From Kryptolebias marmoratus (taxonomy: Eukaryota > Chordata > Actinopteri > Cyprinodontiformes > Rivulidae), in NCBI RefSeq assembly GCF_001649575.2, contig NC_051443.1, forward strand, positions 5,925,435-5,989,434: a stretch of DNA of 64,000 nt. The letters are read 5' to 3'. Under the pieces are notes generated by a model, which saw only the letters and a program-made list of their open reading frames with translations, did not search any database and was not told the DNA's origin. How positions within the stretch are numbered: position 1 is the first letter of the stretch; each line of letters opens with the position of its first letter. Position numbers and translations under genes: made by a program. This document shows positions 25,571 to 37,800 of this stretch, in pieces.

Positions 25571-25929
25571 TATGGGGCGCCGTTTGTAAAGGAGCTTGTG
25601 CTAAAAATTCATGCCTAAATTTTGTCATATATAGCTTCTGCTAAAAATTCATGCCTAAATTTTGTCACATTTAGCTTCTGCTAAAAACTCATGCCTAAAT
25701 TTTGTCACATTTAGCTTCAAACACTGTTTAAAAATGTAGTGTTGATTTTCTGATGTCACTTTTTANAAATGTTGTAAAAAGTGACATCAGAAAATCAACA
25801 CTACATTTTTAAACAGTGTTTGAAGCTAAATGTGACAAAATTTAGGCATGAATTTTTAGCAGAAGCTAAATGTGACAAAATTTAGGCATGAATTTTTAGC
25901 ACAAGCTCCTTTACAAACGGCGCCCCATA
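25571..25929. repeat. 359-bp near-perfect inverted repeat (foldback element)
   Basis: The outer 23 bases (TATGGGGCGCCGTTTGTAAA and following) are mirrored exactly at the right end. The left arm has three 40-bp direct units (25594-25633, 25634-25673, 25674-25713; GCTTCTGCTAAAAATTCATG...) and the right arm has two (25827-25866, 25867-25906). Inner arms (about 25714-25765 and 25776-25826) pair almost completely around an undetermined base at 25766. No coding. It looks like a foldback/MITE transposon with GGGGCGCC ends. Confidence 0.85.
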
Positions 25930-26139
25930 AGCACAGGCTGCCTGCCGCGAAAAACTTCATGGTCAGCTTTTATTCTCCTTCACTTTCTGACTTTTTGCAC
26001 TCCGTTAAAGAGAAAAGTTAGTTAAAAGAAGAAAAAAAAAGTCCTTGAAAAAAAATGTAAATATAATTCACTTAATGATTTCAAGTCCACCTCAACTTTA
26101 TGGAGGAAGTCCGTACCCATCGCTTTGATTAAAATGAAA

Positions 26140-26515
26140 CTCTCTAATTCATAATTACGAGTTATTATTTCTAAACTTTAGTATTTCATAATTATGACTT
26201 AGCATCTCATTATTATGACTCAGAAACGCAAATGTTAAGGCATAGAATTTCCTAAATAGAACTTAGAATCTCCAAATTATAACTTAGCATCTCAAAACTA
26301 TGATTCAGCATCTAAATATTATGACCTAGAATCTTAAAATTGTGATTTAGCATGAAAGTATTGTATAAAAATGATGACTTAGCATCTCAAAAGTAGGACT
26401 TAGCATCTAAATATTGTCTTAGTTTCTTAAAACTAGAACTTAGAATCTTATTATAAGGACTTAGGATCACATAATTATAACTTTACATCTAATTATTGAC
26501 TTATCCAAATAGGTC
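26140..26515. repeat. Degenerate ~22-bp minisatellite
   Basis: About sixteen diverged units of the form 'atgacttagcatctcaaaat', with alternating GACTTAG(C/A)ATCT cores across the block and AT-rich spacers. Confidence 0.8.
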
Positions 26516-26809
26516 AAACTAGGAACATTCTGGGAAAAAAATAACTCATTTTTGAACTCAGCAGCATGAGAAAGTGAAGTAAAACACGTTCTGCAGGAGG
26601 TAAACCTCTTATCTATACCTATTCCTGGTATAGGTTCAACATGAGGTCAAGATGAGGTCCATATTGTTCTTACCCTGTAAAATTAAAAAGGGAAGAATAA
26701 CAAAGAATGATTGACTTTAAGCTTGAACAGTTCTAGAACTGTTTAATTGAGCAAATGAAACTTAACCTAAACCAAAGTACCAAAAAGTAATTATTGCCTA
26801 CCTCCAAAA

Positions 26810-27425
26810 AGCAAAAGGTCCATGTCTGTATGTGTGTGCATATGTCTGTTAGCAAAATATTTCAAAAAGCACTGGATGAAGTTTTTTAAAACTAAAAATG
26901 TTAGATGTACATTCACAAATGATTAAGTTTTTAACTCAACCCAATTCAAGATGACTGTCACAGCTAACAGACTTTTGGAAACACAAAAACAGCTATAACT
27001 TAATCAGTTTTACAGATATTAAGCTACAATTAGGTGTCGTAGTACCTGAGAGTCATTCACAACACATGCTTTGAGCTCTACACATTGTGCATGATCTTTG
27101 CCTTTGGAATCAACCCGAAATGTCTTTTATCAAAATATGTCATGAATGATTAGATAGATTTTAATAAAACTCTCAGAAAGTAGTCACTGTACACCTACAA
27201 CTGATTAACGTTTTGAGTCAGCTTAATACAAGATGCCCACCACAGCTGATTGACCATAGCAAAAAGAAAAACGGCTACAACTGGGTTGATTTTACAGATA
27301 TTGAGCTAAAATCGTATGTGGTAGTAGCTGAGAGCCTCCAACACATACTATATATTGCATGACATCTTTGTTCAAAACTTTGTCATGCAAAGGTGATATG
27401 TATTCCTTCAAGAAATTCTACTTCA
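26810..27425 (-). repeat. Family A repeat, two head-to-tail copies
   Basis: Two successive starts ('catatgtctgttagcaaaat' at about 26838 and 'tatcaaaatatgtcatgaat' at about 27127). The second copy ends with the hairpin 'gtattccttcaagaaattc' near 27400. Confidence 0.75.
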
Positions 27426-27823
27426 ATTTCGTGAGGAGTTCAACAAAAACCGTATCTGATTTTTTTTTCATGTTGTTAAAAAATGCTTGACAAACAACTT
27501 ATCTGATGGGTTAATATAAAGGGAGGCTTTCTTATTGCTTACATTAGTTGTGTTTTGTTTTTTCCTGATAAATTGGAAGTCATCAAGCTTTTTTGACATC
27601 TGCTTGGGTCTGTGAGATGACAAGAAAATGGCCACTCTAACTTGTACGTTTCTGTGGAAATACCTGAATATTATTCACTTTAAATGACATATTTTGGACA
27701 GGAAGAATGAGGCAGGACCGATGAGCCAGAAGCAGTAGCACACTTACTAACTGTTGCTAACACAGCACATTTCTTTAAACTGCAGGATCTGACATTTCCC
27801 CTGCTGTTCTAATCTCACTGCAA

Positions 27824-27946
27824 TTACAGTAAACTTTCATCTGAAAACAGCTCATCATCTTCCTGTGTAGAAATGTCCACTTTGCTTTTGATGCCAGAGA
27901 TGGATTCACTAATTGTAGTTTTTATATTTTCTGCTCTGTGCAGCCA
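27824..27946 (-). CDS. Candidate terminal coding exon of an unidentified gene
   Basis: On the minus strand an acceptor (CATCACAG) at 27947-27954 is followed by exactly 41 codons ending in TAA: WLHRAENIKTTISESISGIK at the start and EDDELFSDESLL at the end. The acidic, serine-rich composition looks like a genuine C-terminus, and the phase at the acceptor is 0. No upstream partner exon was recognised between 28 and 34 kb, and no family is known to me. It may be a stray exon, a pseudogene or chance. Confidence 0.25.
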   Translation of the reverse strand, partial: WLHRAENIKTTISESISGIKSKVDISTQEDDELFSDESLL

Positions 27947-28454
27947 CTGTGATGTTCCCAGGAAACAAAACATACCCAAAGTACAGGTTTCGTGTTTACA
28001 GAAGCAATAATAGATGTTTGTTTTGGAATAATTAAAAGACAAGATTAGTGAAAGCAGAGATTAGCGCATAAAAGACCAAAGTGTTTCATTTATTTAACCG
28101 TCACAAACCTTTGGTGCTGAAGAATGCAACTTCAGTATGTTAAAGGTAATGTTGAAATCTCCTCTGACATCAGCAGTGATGTCAGTGGTATTTTTCTCCT
28201 TGTTTGGTTAATTTCACTTCTGTAAACTTGTTGTTTTAATACTATGGTGTGTAGTTACCCAACAGTGCTTTGTAAAAATATTTTAGATAGTTTTAAAGAG
28301 CTCACATAGCAGGTGAATACTTTGTACTGTATGTCAGACAACATTTTAAGACTTATATAACACCATAGTCAATCATAGTAAATCAATGCAAACATATCAT
28401 ACAGTGAAGGAATACAATTACAAATTATAATACATAGTTTTCCAGCTGAATAAT

Positions 28455-28640
28455 AGTTCAAGGTTGTGATTAAATCAGAGTCAGAGTAAAAGAGTCAGAG
28501 AGTCTTTTGGTCATCTCAGATACATACAGGTACATATTGAAACAAAACAATGTTCCTCCGGGACCACAGTGCAACACAGAACAAAAGTGCACGACATTAC
28601 AATACAGTGCAAATGCACAACAGTACAATAAATACAAGAT
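28455..28640 (-). repeat. Retroposon-type repeat
   Basis: 'aacaatgttcctccgggacc', 'acattacaatacagtgcaa' and 'aacagtacaataaata' are blocks recurring at retroposon ends in teleost genomes. Confidence 0.5.
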
Positions 28641-29279
28641 GGCCTATAATAACACAAAAGATACATTTCTAATCTAAAAAATTAATTGAGGGACAAGACT
28701 AAAGACAAGTGTTGGTCACTACATGGTACTGAGTAAATGAGATGCATGAGGTAGAAAAAAAACACAGCAGCGTCAAGTTTTTAGCAGTTTGTATAAAACA
28801 GAAGGTGCTTCAACAAATTATTAGTTTATTAGTGCACACTTATGAGAACACCTTATTTCTACATTTTTCCCTACAACAATGTTTTTGAATAGATTAGAGG
28901 TTACAAAAAAAGTGGAAAAAGGTTGAATTGATTTAATCATGGTTTTGTATTTTTACATCAATAAAATCTGATATTTTAACGTTAAAGGGGGATATCTGCT
29001 GTACTTCAGGACATCAAATTAATCTAAAAGTGATGAGGGGATAAAGGTTGTTTGATTTTGTTTTTAGACTATTTCTCTAAATTTAAAATTAAACAATTTG
29101 AGGTAATGTTAGTTTAACGAATTAATACTAGGTAATATGAATGTTGACCCAACTTCTGTACGTAAGATGTTAGAAACCAAATCTTGAAAACCTTTGGTTT
29201 AATGTCCAAAAATGTGTACTCAAAGAGCCCAAACCACTTTAACAAAAAAGATGCAATCCAGATCATAATCTGGATCACG

Positions 29280-29700
29280 ATCAAAATTTAATGAATTGTT
29301 GTTCATTTCTTGAAAATTTCATCCAAATCTGTTCATTATTAGTTTTTATGTGTTCTTACTAACAGACAGACAAACAAACACGACTGAGAACATAACCTCC
29401 TTGGTGGAGGTAACAAAGGGGTCAACTGCTGGGGCATTAACAAGATTTAACAAAGGAGTCACCTGTGACCATGACCTTTGACCCTGTGACCTTGAAATCA
29501 ATAGACATCAAACTTGACCCATGAGGTGTCCAGATGTGCAGTTTGACTTTCCTGTTATACAGTTGCAGAGTTAGAGCACAGGCTGAACATTTTATGAAAA
29601 TCATTTTATATCTTTTTGAGTAATCTTGTACACAGACAGACAGACAGACAGACAGACTCTCCCAAAAACATAGCCTCCTTGGTGGAGGGCATAAATCAAC
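29280..29700 (+). repeat. Family B repeat
   Basis: Copy of a repeat also seen inverted at 46600-46960. Shared blocks include 'tgaccttgaa/caaggtca', 'cccatgaggtg', 'tgcagagttagagcacagg', 'gagtaatcttgtacacag' and 'cctccttggtggagg' (twice). It contains a short (CAGA)n run at 29633-29657. Confidence 0.6.
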
Positions 29701-30394
29701 ACAACAAGTGGTGGATTGATTTTATACCATAGCATGGAATGGATTTTGGACAAAAATGCACAAAATTCTCTTAAAATATAAAACACTTTATTAGTTGTTG
29801 GTTTAGCTCTATGTTCTGTAGTTCTGACATTTTAAAAACTGCAAACAGGACATTTGTATGTGACAAAAAACAGTGTTACCTTAAAGATGTACAGTATAAA
29901 TGTGATGCAGTTTGGAAATCAGAAAAATAAGAGCAAAAGTACATAGGAAGGATGTCTTTCCTGCTCTGTATCCTGTGTTCTGCTGACAGAAGCTGCTTTT
30001 TAGCAGATGAACCCCTCAAAAACCAGATTACTGACACTCAGTCTGGTTTTTCTCTTCTTTCACTACAGCAAGCTTTTTATTACCTTAGTATACATTTTAA
30101 TTAGAGTCATTTGCTTATAGATCAAAATAACAATTATAAATCTGAATTATGTCAAAATTTTCTTTTTTATTGTTTAAGTTGATTGACAGAACAGTTTTAA
30201 TCCAAGCTGTGAATCTGAGAAAAGAAAATGTCACATTAAGACGTCATTGGAATGTTTCTCCTCAGTGAGGTGGTTATTCTGTTCAACGTCAACGCTTGAA
30301 AATGTTTTGGGGGTGGGGGTGGGGGACTACGTAACAGTTTCCTGTCCGGTTTTGTTGGAGGCGCACACATTAAATTACACATTCAAATGAAAGT

Positions 30395-30790
30395 TCAGCA
30401 TTCCTTGAGGGAATGCATTTGATCTGCCTCATTTTAAATTAAGATTGTCTTATGTCAAGAAAAGTTGAACTAATAGCTGTTTAGAGCCATCCTTAAAAAA
30501 ACATTATGCCCAATCTTATATAATATCTTGAGATCTCATGAAACCTGTTAGTGCTCTGAGTATGTTATAAATTACTTTCAGTAGACACAGACCACATTTC
30601 AGCTTAATATCTGTAAAACTAAGTCATAGCCCTTTTTTGAGTTGGTTCAGCTCAGTTAACTGGTGGTCATCTTGAATTGCATTGACTCCAAAAGGTTATC
30701 ACTTGTAGAGGTACGTCCAGTTATTACTTTCTAAGAAATATAGTAAGGTTTCTCCAGTGGTTCATGACATATGTTTCTAAAAGAGCAGAC
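30395..30790 (+). repeat. Family A repeat
   Basis: Opens with the hairpin 'agcattccttgagggaatgc' and ends 'catgacatatgtttctaaaa'. Confidence 0.75.
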
Positions 30791-31234
30791 AAAAGGACAC
30801 ACTGACATTATCTCTTGTTTTTCTGCTTTTCAGCAGTGGGGGATAAAATAAAAATGATAGTTTCCTGTTCTGAATTATAAGCACACCCATAAGTCATTTA
30901 TTTAAATACAGAAAATGTTGTTGACAAACTTTGATTCACATGGAAGAAGCAGTAAATTATAAAAAAAGTTACAAATGAATAAAGATCCGTCTGCGGATTT
31001 ATTTTTATTGACAAAATGCTGACAGCAATAATCCCACAGGAGATGTCCTTTCCTAGGTTGATGACAGGAAGATTACACAATTCAAACATCAAGAGAGGGT
31101 GTGGATCCTGGATCTGGCTCCCAGTACAACCAGAACCCATAACAGCCACTTATCTCCCATCCACTGAGGTGAACTTTAATCTTACTCTTTGTGTCTACCC
31201 TGCATTTCCTGACCATTTCATTCTAAAATTAAAT

Positions 31235-31640
31235 GTCTTGTATGCCTTGAAGGACTATATATTGTCCACCACCAGAGTTTTAGACTAAGATCATCTAATG
31301 CTGAGAAATGAAGAAGTTAAATCTGTTTTGGTCAAACCTCGTGAATTGTTATTTAAGCGTTCGATTTCACACAATATTATGATATCTTGTACGATCTGTT
31401 AGTGTATCAAATATGTGTTGTGAATGACTGTCCGCTACTACCACATCAAGTTTTAGTAAAATTCGTACCTGTAAAATTTGCTCAGATATACCACTTTATA
31501 TGTTTGTTTTAGCAGCCATCTTGAACTGAGTTGACTCTAAAAGTTAAACAGCCACTTTCTGAGAGTTTCATTAAAATCTGTCCAGCGGTTCATGACATAT
31601 TTTGCTAACAGGCAAACAGAGTTAACCCCATGCCAAAGTT
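31235..31640 (+). repeat. Family A repeat
   Basis: Runs from 'ccttgaaggactatatattg' to 'catattttgctaacaggcaa', followed by a second partial copy to about 31775 ('ctttggcggcaggctatata'). Confidence 0.75.
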
Positions 31641-32689
31641 TTAAGCAAAGATATTGCCCAATGTGTTGCATTCAAAGTATGTGTTGGGAAGGATTCTTAG
31701 CTACTACCATAAGAAAGTTTAGGTCAAAAGGCGCAAAAACTTTATCGCTCAGCCTTTGGCGGCAGGCTATATAAACAAAACAGGGATGCAGTGAGAAATG
31801 GGGCTGGAAGTATTGTCATCATATTCTATCACATATGATGATGAGCCTCAATGAAATATACAGTCCAAGAAAACTGAGCAACACATTTTTTGTAAGTGGT
31901 TCCACACAGTTCAGACCTCCAGCTCAAAAACAGGAAGTCTTTCTAGTCAGGAGAAATATTGGCCAAGAACCTCACCTACCCCCTGGCTTCCTGAGAAAGT
32001 CAGGAGGAAACTGGTAAAAGTGGTGACTTCAGCACATATTTGTGCTCCCTTCAGTCTACCCCAGCTCTTCTCAAATCACAACTGACTTTGGAGACATCAG
32101 TGTGTTTATTCAAGTCAGCAGGAAAACGTTTGTCAGTGTGCTGAAAAAGTTGCAGTTTAACAGAAGTTTTTCCTCCCTGAGATGAGTTTCAGTCCATGAA
32201 TCCTCTAACTTCATCCTAATCCTGACTGGATCAGATCCTGCATGCAGCTCCCCCTCCCACTGAGAACTTTTTTCTTTTCTTCCTTTTTATTAATAAACTA
32301 GTCAAACTTCATTCCCCTCCTTTTGTAAAATGAAGTCCTGCAGACTCAGCAGAAGCTTCGCGGATCACATGACGGATCACTGAGTGCAACAATTCAGTAC
32401 TTCCTGAGCATTGTGCAAGACTTGTTCCAAGGTTTTTTACAGAAAAAAATACTATAAAAACTGCAAAAATGTTGTTTGAGTGTGCATTAAAATTATTTTA
32501 TTACAGATTATGTCTTTGTGTGTTCCCTTACCTTTTATATAAAAATCAAAAAGTGCAAAAACATGTATCTGCCCATTAAAATATTTTAAATGTTCAATGT
32601 TGCCATCTTGTGGACTTAGATTTGTACTGCAGTAAATATTTATCTAAGTCTGAAGTTTCATACATTTTTCAAACATCTTTAAATATTGC

Positions 32690-32960
32690 CTTCATGTAAG
32701 TGTGTAGTGTCTGTTGGTAAAATATCTCATGAACCACTGTTTATTGAAACCATCAGAAAGTAACAACTGAATTATTTCTGAAGTCAGTCCAATTCAAGAT
32801 GGCTGCCACAGCTAATCAACTTTGGCAAACTCAACAATGGATATAACTCAGTCAAGTTTAATGACACTAAGTTCAAATTTGTTGTGTTAGTAGCTGAGAG
32901 TAATCCCCAACACATACTCTGAGTGCTAACACATCACACAAGATGTTGGTTTAAAACTTT
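32690..32960 (-). repeat. Family A repeat
   Basis: Reverse copy from 'tgtctgttggtaaaatatct' to 'acatcacacaagatgttggt'. It lacks the hairpin end. Confidence 0.75.
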
Positions 32961-33524
32961 TTCAGGCCAGGTGGCAGGCAAAGAACATTTTGTCACGGAA
33001 GACATTTTTTTTATCTATGAGAATATTTCATTTTTGCCACAGCCAGTTTCCGAATCTTAAATGTACCTTTGCCCCTGTAAAGCCAATGTGTTACAACATT
33101 TTGAAAAATACCTCTTTAAATATTTGCTCTTTGTGCTGAGAACCTGTCTATAAGTTGCACAATCCTGGAATCAGAGAAAAGGGCAAACTGTCTCTGGTTG
33201 GCAGAATTTTACTAAGCTAAAATACAACAAATGATTAAATTATAATCTGTATTTATGAGATAACAGAAAGGTCAAGAAGTTTAGGTTTTCCACTAAAACA
33301 TCTCTGCGTTTAATCCAAAACATCAGATGATGATTGTTGTCTTCGCTCAAAATTCTAACAAACTTAATTGGTTTAAAGCAAATGAATTAGCCTCTAAAGA
33401 TGTATATAACCATTTTTTAATGCTGCAATGATCATAAATTATTTTCTATGTTACAATACATCAAAACATAAATTATGATTCTTCACAAATCAAAATGAAA
33501 TATTATTAATCACCTAATTTAATT

Positions 33525-34145
33525 AAAGGTCTAGCATACTTTAAAGAAATGCATATTCCCTGCCACCTTTCACTCCAGAGTTTTAGACTAAGATCATCTT
33601 ATGAAGAGAAATGGTCAAACCTTGAAAATGACGCAATCTCATATGCAATCTTTTAGAGCATGACTGTCAGCTACTATCACATCAAGTTATTAAAAATGGC
33701 TGAATTAGAGCCATTTCTGTGTTTCCAATGATGAGGTGGTTATGTGACTTGGACTCCAAGAGTAATTATTTTCTGAAAGCTTTATCAAAATTCATTTAGT
33801 GGTTCATGAGATATTTTCCTAACAAATAAACCGTGTTGACAATAACAATTGATGATAATGTTTCAGGAAAAATGTGGTGTGATTTGTTAGCTTTCTGAAC
33901 ATGGGTTGAGGTTGGCTGTCAGCTACTGATGCACCAAATCTTACCTCAATATCTGCAAACTAGGCTGAGTGATGGTTATTTTTATGTTTCCAGCAAATTA
34001 TTGACTATGGCAGCCATCTTGAATAGAGTTGACTCCAAAGGTTAATCAGTTGTAGATGTATATCCAAGGATTACTTTCAGAAAGTTTCATCAAAGTTCAT
34101 CCAGTGGTTCATGAGATATTTTGCTAACAGACAGATAGAGTTGAC
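33525..34145 (+). repeat. Family A repeat, reference copy
   Basis: Best-preserved order of landmarks: hairpin 'ctagcatactttaaagaaat', 'cctgccacctttcactcca', 'ctaagatcatcttatga', 'gtcaaacctt', 'atgactgtcagctactatca', 'gttagagccatt', 'ttgactccaaaggttaatca', 'gttgtagatgtatatcca', 'attactttcagaaagtttc', 'catgagatattttgctaaca', 'gacagatag'. A second copy follows without hairpin. Confidence 0.8.
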
Positions 34146-34410
34146 TCTAGTTAAAGGAAAAGTTTAAAAACAGATCCTGTGTGATTTCTTTCAGGTACTA
34201 CCACACAAATTGTAGCTCAAAAGTTGTAAAGGGACTGAATTATATCCATTTTTTGTTTTCTAAGTTTAATTAGCTGTAGCAGCCATCTTGAATAGGGTTG
34301 ACTCCAAAGGTTAATCAGTTGTAGATGAACATCTAATATTTACTTTCTGAGAGTTTCATGAAAACCTGTACAGTGGTTTGTCAAATATTTTACTTACATC
34401 AGACAAACAA
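34145..34410 (+). repeat. Family A repeat, adjoining partial copy
   Basis: Second half of the unit only, in tandem with the preceding copy. It lies 400 bases before the c9 start codon, so it occupies the proximal upstream region of c9. Confidence 0.7.
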
Positions 34411-34813
34411 CGGGCACAAACATTATTCTTATTTTGAGTTCAGCAATGAGCAATGCATGTTATATGAAATAACAAAGTGTTTTTTTAATCACACATCTTT
34501 GTACAATAACATAAGTGTAAGTGTTAACATTGTTTTACAAATGAGTAAAACAAACAGGCTGTGACTTCTACTGTTGATGTTCGAGGATTTACAAATTTAA
34601 AAAGCAAGATTTTTTATTAATATTTAAACAGACAACCCTAACTTTGGTTTAGGACTTTCCAAGTACTGAATCAATATTGCAACAAAATTGTGCTGAAATC
34701 CAAACTATTGACTAGGACAACAACAAGACAGACCTTGTGCTTTGAATTGTAATGATTAACAAAAGAGCAGCTTAAAAAACTAAGTTGCAGTGGTTTGTTT
34801 TCAAAGGCTCATC

Positions 34814-37800
34814 ATGAGGATCGACCTGGCTCTGCAGCTCAGCCTCTGTGCTCTGTGTCTCACTCTGACACTGTCTGAGAAAGGATTGTAAGTATCATTT
34901 CATATTCTGTTTAAACAGCAGTTAATGTCTGAGAGTTTATTCTACATGATGTGTGCATATATACCAGGGGAGCAGTACTTCCTGACCCACCAGCTGTAGA
35001 CTGTGTATGGAGCCGCTGGTCCGAGTGGAGTTCTTGTGATCCTTGCACAAAAACCAGAGTAAGTCTGTTTAAGCTGAGAGCCAAAAGCCATAAAGCTTCT
35101 TTTGTCTGTAGATGTTTGGTTATACGTTCCTCTCAGACTTAAAGTAAAATTTGGCTGTTTATGTTACTAAGATGTCTTGTGTTTTTGTACGTCATACCTT
35201 TAGGCCATGGTTACTGTCTAAAATAGGGGAAAAAACTACAGGCTTGATTCTGAAAAGGATAGGATGTTATGTACTATGTAAATAAAAACAAAATGCAATG
35301 ATTTGCAAATCTCATAAATCCATGTTTTATTCCCAATGGAACATAGTAAACATCAAATGTAAAAAACATGTAAAAATGTAAAACTAATAAATTATGCAAT
35401 TTTGGTAGAAAAAATAACGTAATTTTAAATTTGTTGGCAACAACACATCTCAAAAAAATTGGAACAGGGTTGTGTTTCCCAGATAGAAAGAGACAGAGAG
35501 ACAGAGAGAGAGGAGCATCCAAAGCAGATTTCAAAGAGATATATTTTTTTTAAAGAAAATGAAGAAATCTAAATGTAATTGTATGGGTAATAATATTTTA
35601 AATAAAGCTGAATATTTTGAAAAGGATGAAAATTTAAAAAAAATAAATAAATAAGTCAGAGCACACTATTCTAGATCAACCTGAACGTTTTGATACATGA
35701 ACGGTTAATGTAGCACAAAGTCTGCTGAAGTAGTTTGACTTCAAAAAATTAATATGAAACAATAATTTAAATGCTGATGCAGCAAAACCTGGTCCAAATC
35801 TACCTATCTTTATTATTAAATCATAAATATGGACGTAGCTGCCAAGGTAGTTTCAAAACGGGCCAAAGTTGGAACATTGTGGGTGGTGGCGATCAACAAA
35901 ATAATGCATATGCCTAGAGTACAGTTTTGCAAGCTGTGCACACAAAAATAAAGTGTGACATTTAAAAATCGCTTAAGAAGGCTGCCATTACAAACACTCA
36001 GATTTCAGTGAAACTGCAATAACTTTTTTTGTCTGTTTTTACGCAATTTCAAGTTGCTAACTAGTCTCCAACAGATGCAGCCCAGTGAGATACTTGCCTT
36101 TAAATTATACAGGGACTTTACAAGTATTTTTTTTTTTTTGATTTATTGTTTTTTTATGTGTGATCCTCAGAGGCGTTCTCGAAGTGTGGAAGTGTTTGGC
36201 CAGTTTGGTGGTAACCCCTGCCAGGGATCGATAGGTGACAGAGAGTTTTGTGTAACTTCAGATGCATGTTTGGAGTCAACTTCTTTTCTTTGCTCAGCCG
36301 CCGAGTTCCAGTGTGGTACAGGTACTGCATCCTCTCCTACACAATAAATACCTCTATCTTTTGTCCCTTTGGGCACTAAGGATTTAACCTGCATCTCTGT
36401 GCAGAACTGAAAACATGCATCAAAAAAAGACTTGAATGCAATGGTGACTATGACTGTGAAGATGGATCAGATGAAGACTGTGACCCTGTACGTAAACCCT
36501 GTGGTACAATAGAATATGAAACCAATGAGCAAAGCAGGACAGCAGGATACGGGTAAGAGTTACTGAAGGACTTTGTCAAGCTGTAATCAATATACACTGA
36601 CATGACGATAACAGGCATACGAGGAGAAAAAGTTAGCCTGCACCATCGCCTAAAATGTGCATAATATTTACAATTCACAGTCAGTTCTATTGTAACAGAA
36701 GCATTATTCATACCTAATAATATTGCTAAAATCAATGTATAGTGAAATATTAATAAAATTAACAACCTTTGAGGGAATTCATGTTACCTGCATGCTATAC
36801 CTTGTATGGTAAAGTTTTTAACTGAGATGCAGCACAATCTCTTAGTGCTTGCATTATGTGTTAGGGATGACTCTTAGCTACTATTATACCTGATTTTAGC
36901 TTACTATTTGTAAAAATGATTGATTTGTAGCCATTTTTAAGTTGACTAAGGTTCAATAGCAGTGGTGCTCATCTTAAATTAGGTTGACTCCAAAAGGTAA
37001 TCACTTGTGCATCCAATGATTATTTTCTGATAGTTTTATTAAAATATATCAAGTGGTTTATGAGATATCTTGCTAACAGACAGATAAGCAAACACACCTA
37101 GACACAGACAGATATTTACATGATCGCCTGCCTTTCATAATAGTTAAAGCCATGAAGACAGTTTCTGCCAGACACCCACTTGTTTGAGGAGAGTAGTGAG
37201 AGGCATACAGTGTGGAGTTATCAAATTTCTGTGTGGATGAAAATTCCTCATTCATTTGGGATTTAAAAACTGTCCATGTGCCTTTTGACTTTATGAAAAC
37301 CTTTGTGTTCAGACTTGTTTAGATTCAGAAGTTTTATGTAGCTGTTTTTACTCATGTATCTACTAAGAATAAAACCAAACACAGCTATCTCTGCTGTGGT
37401 GTTAATAGCAGCCCATGCATGAGATGATGAACCCATAATCCGGCTGATATCAATCACTGATACGCAGAGTCTTGTAAAGAGTCTAATACCTGTGTTGAGA
37501 TGTCAAGATCAGGTGTCATGAGGTTCTGTTATGCTGTAATGGTGTGTTGGATGACCGGAACCTCCACATGTATCGGTTACCTCATGTACCTCTTGGTTCC
37601 AACCTCAGTCCATTGTAACAGCTGTATGATCCGAACACCTGGCTTCACGCAAACCTACAACCCAATTAATTAGACTCATCTGGTAAAGCTGTTGTATGAG
37701 ATCTATCCTCTAGATCTACTGACCTTCATGTTACTGTTTTAAGTGACTGTCAGATGCTCTGATAAGACCATTGCCCCACTTATGATGCCTCCACTTATTT

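Noticed and set aside
25594..25713. Three 40-bp direct repeats looking like a small CRISPR
   Set aside because: Units abut without unique spacers and sit in the arm of a palindrome in a vertebrate genome.
31016..31288. 90-codon open frame
   Set aside because: Its 3' half runs into a family A repeat and no splice sites fit.
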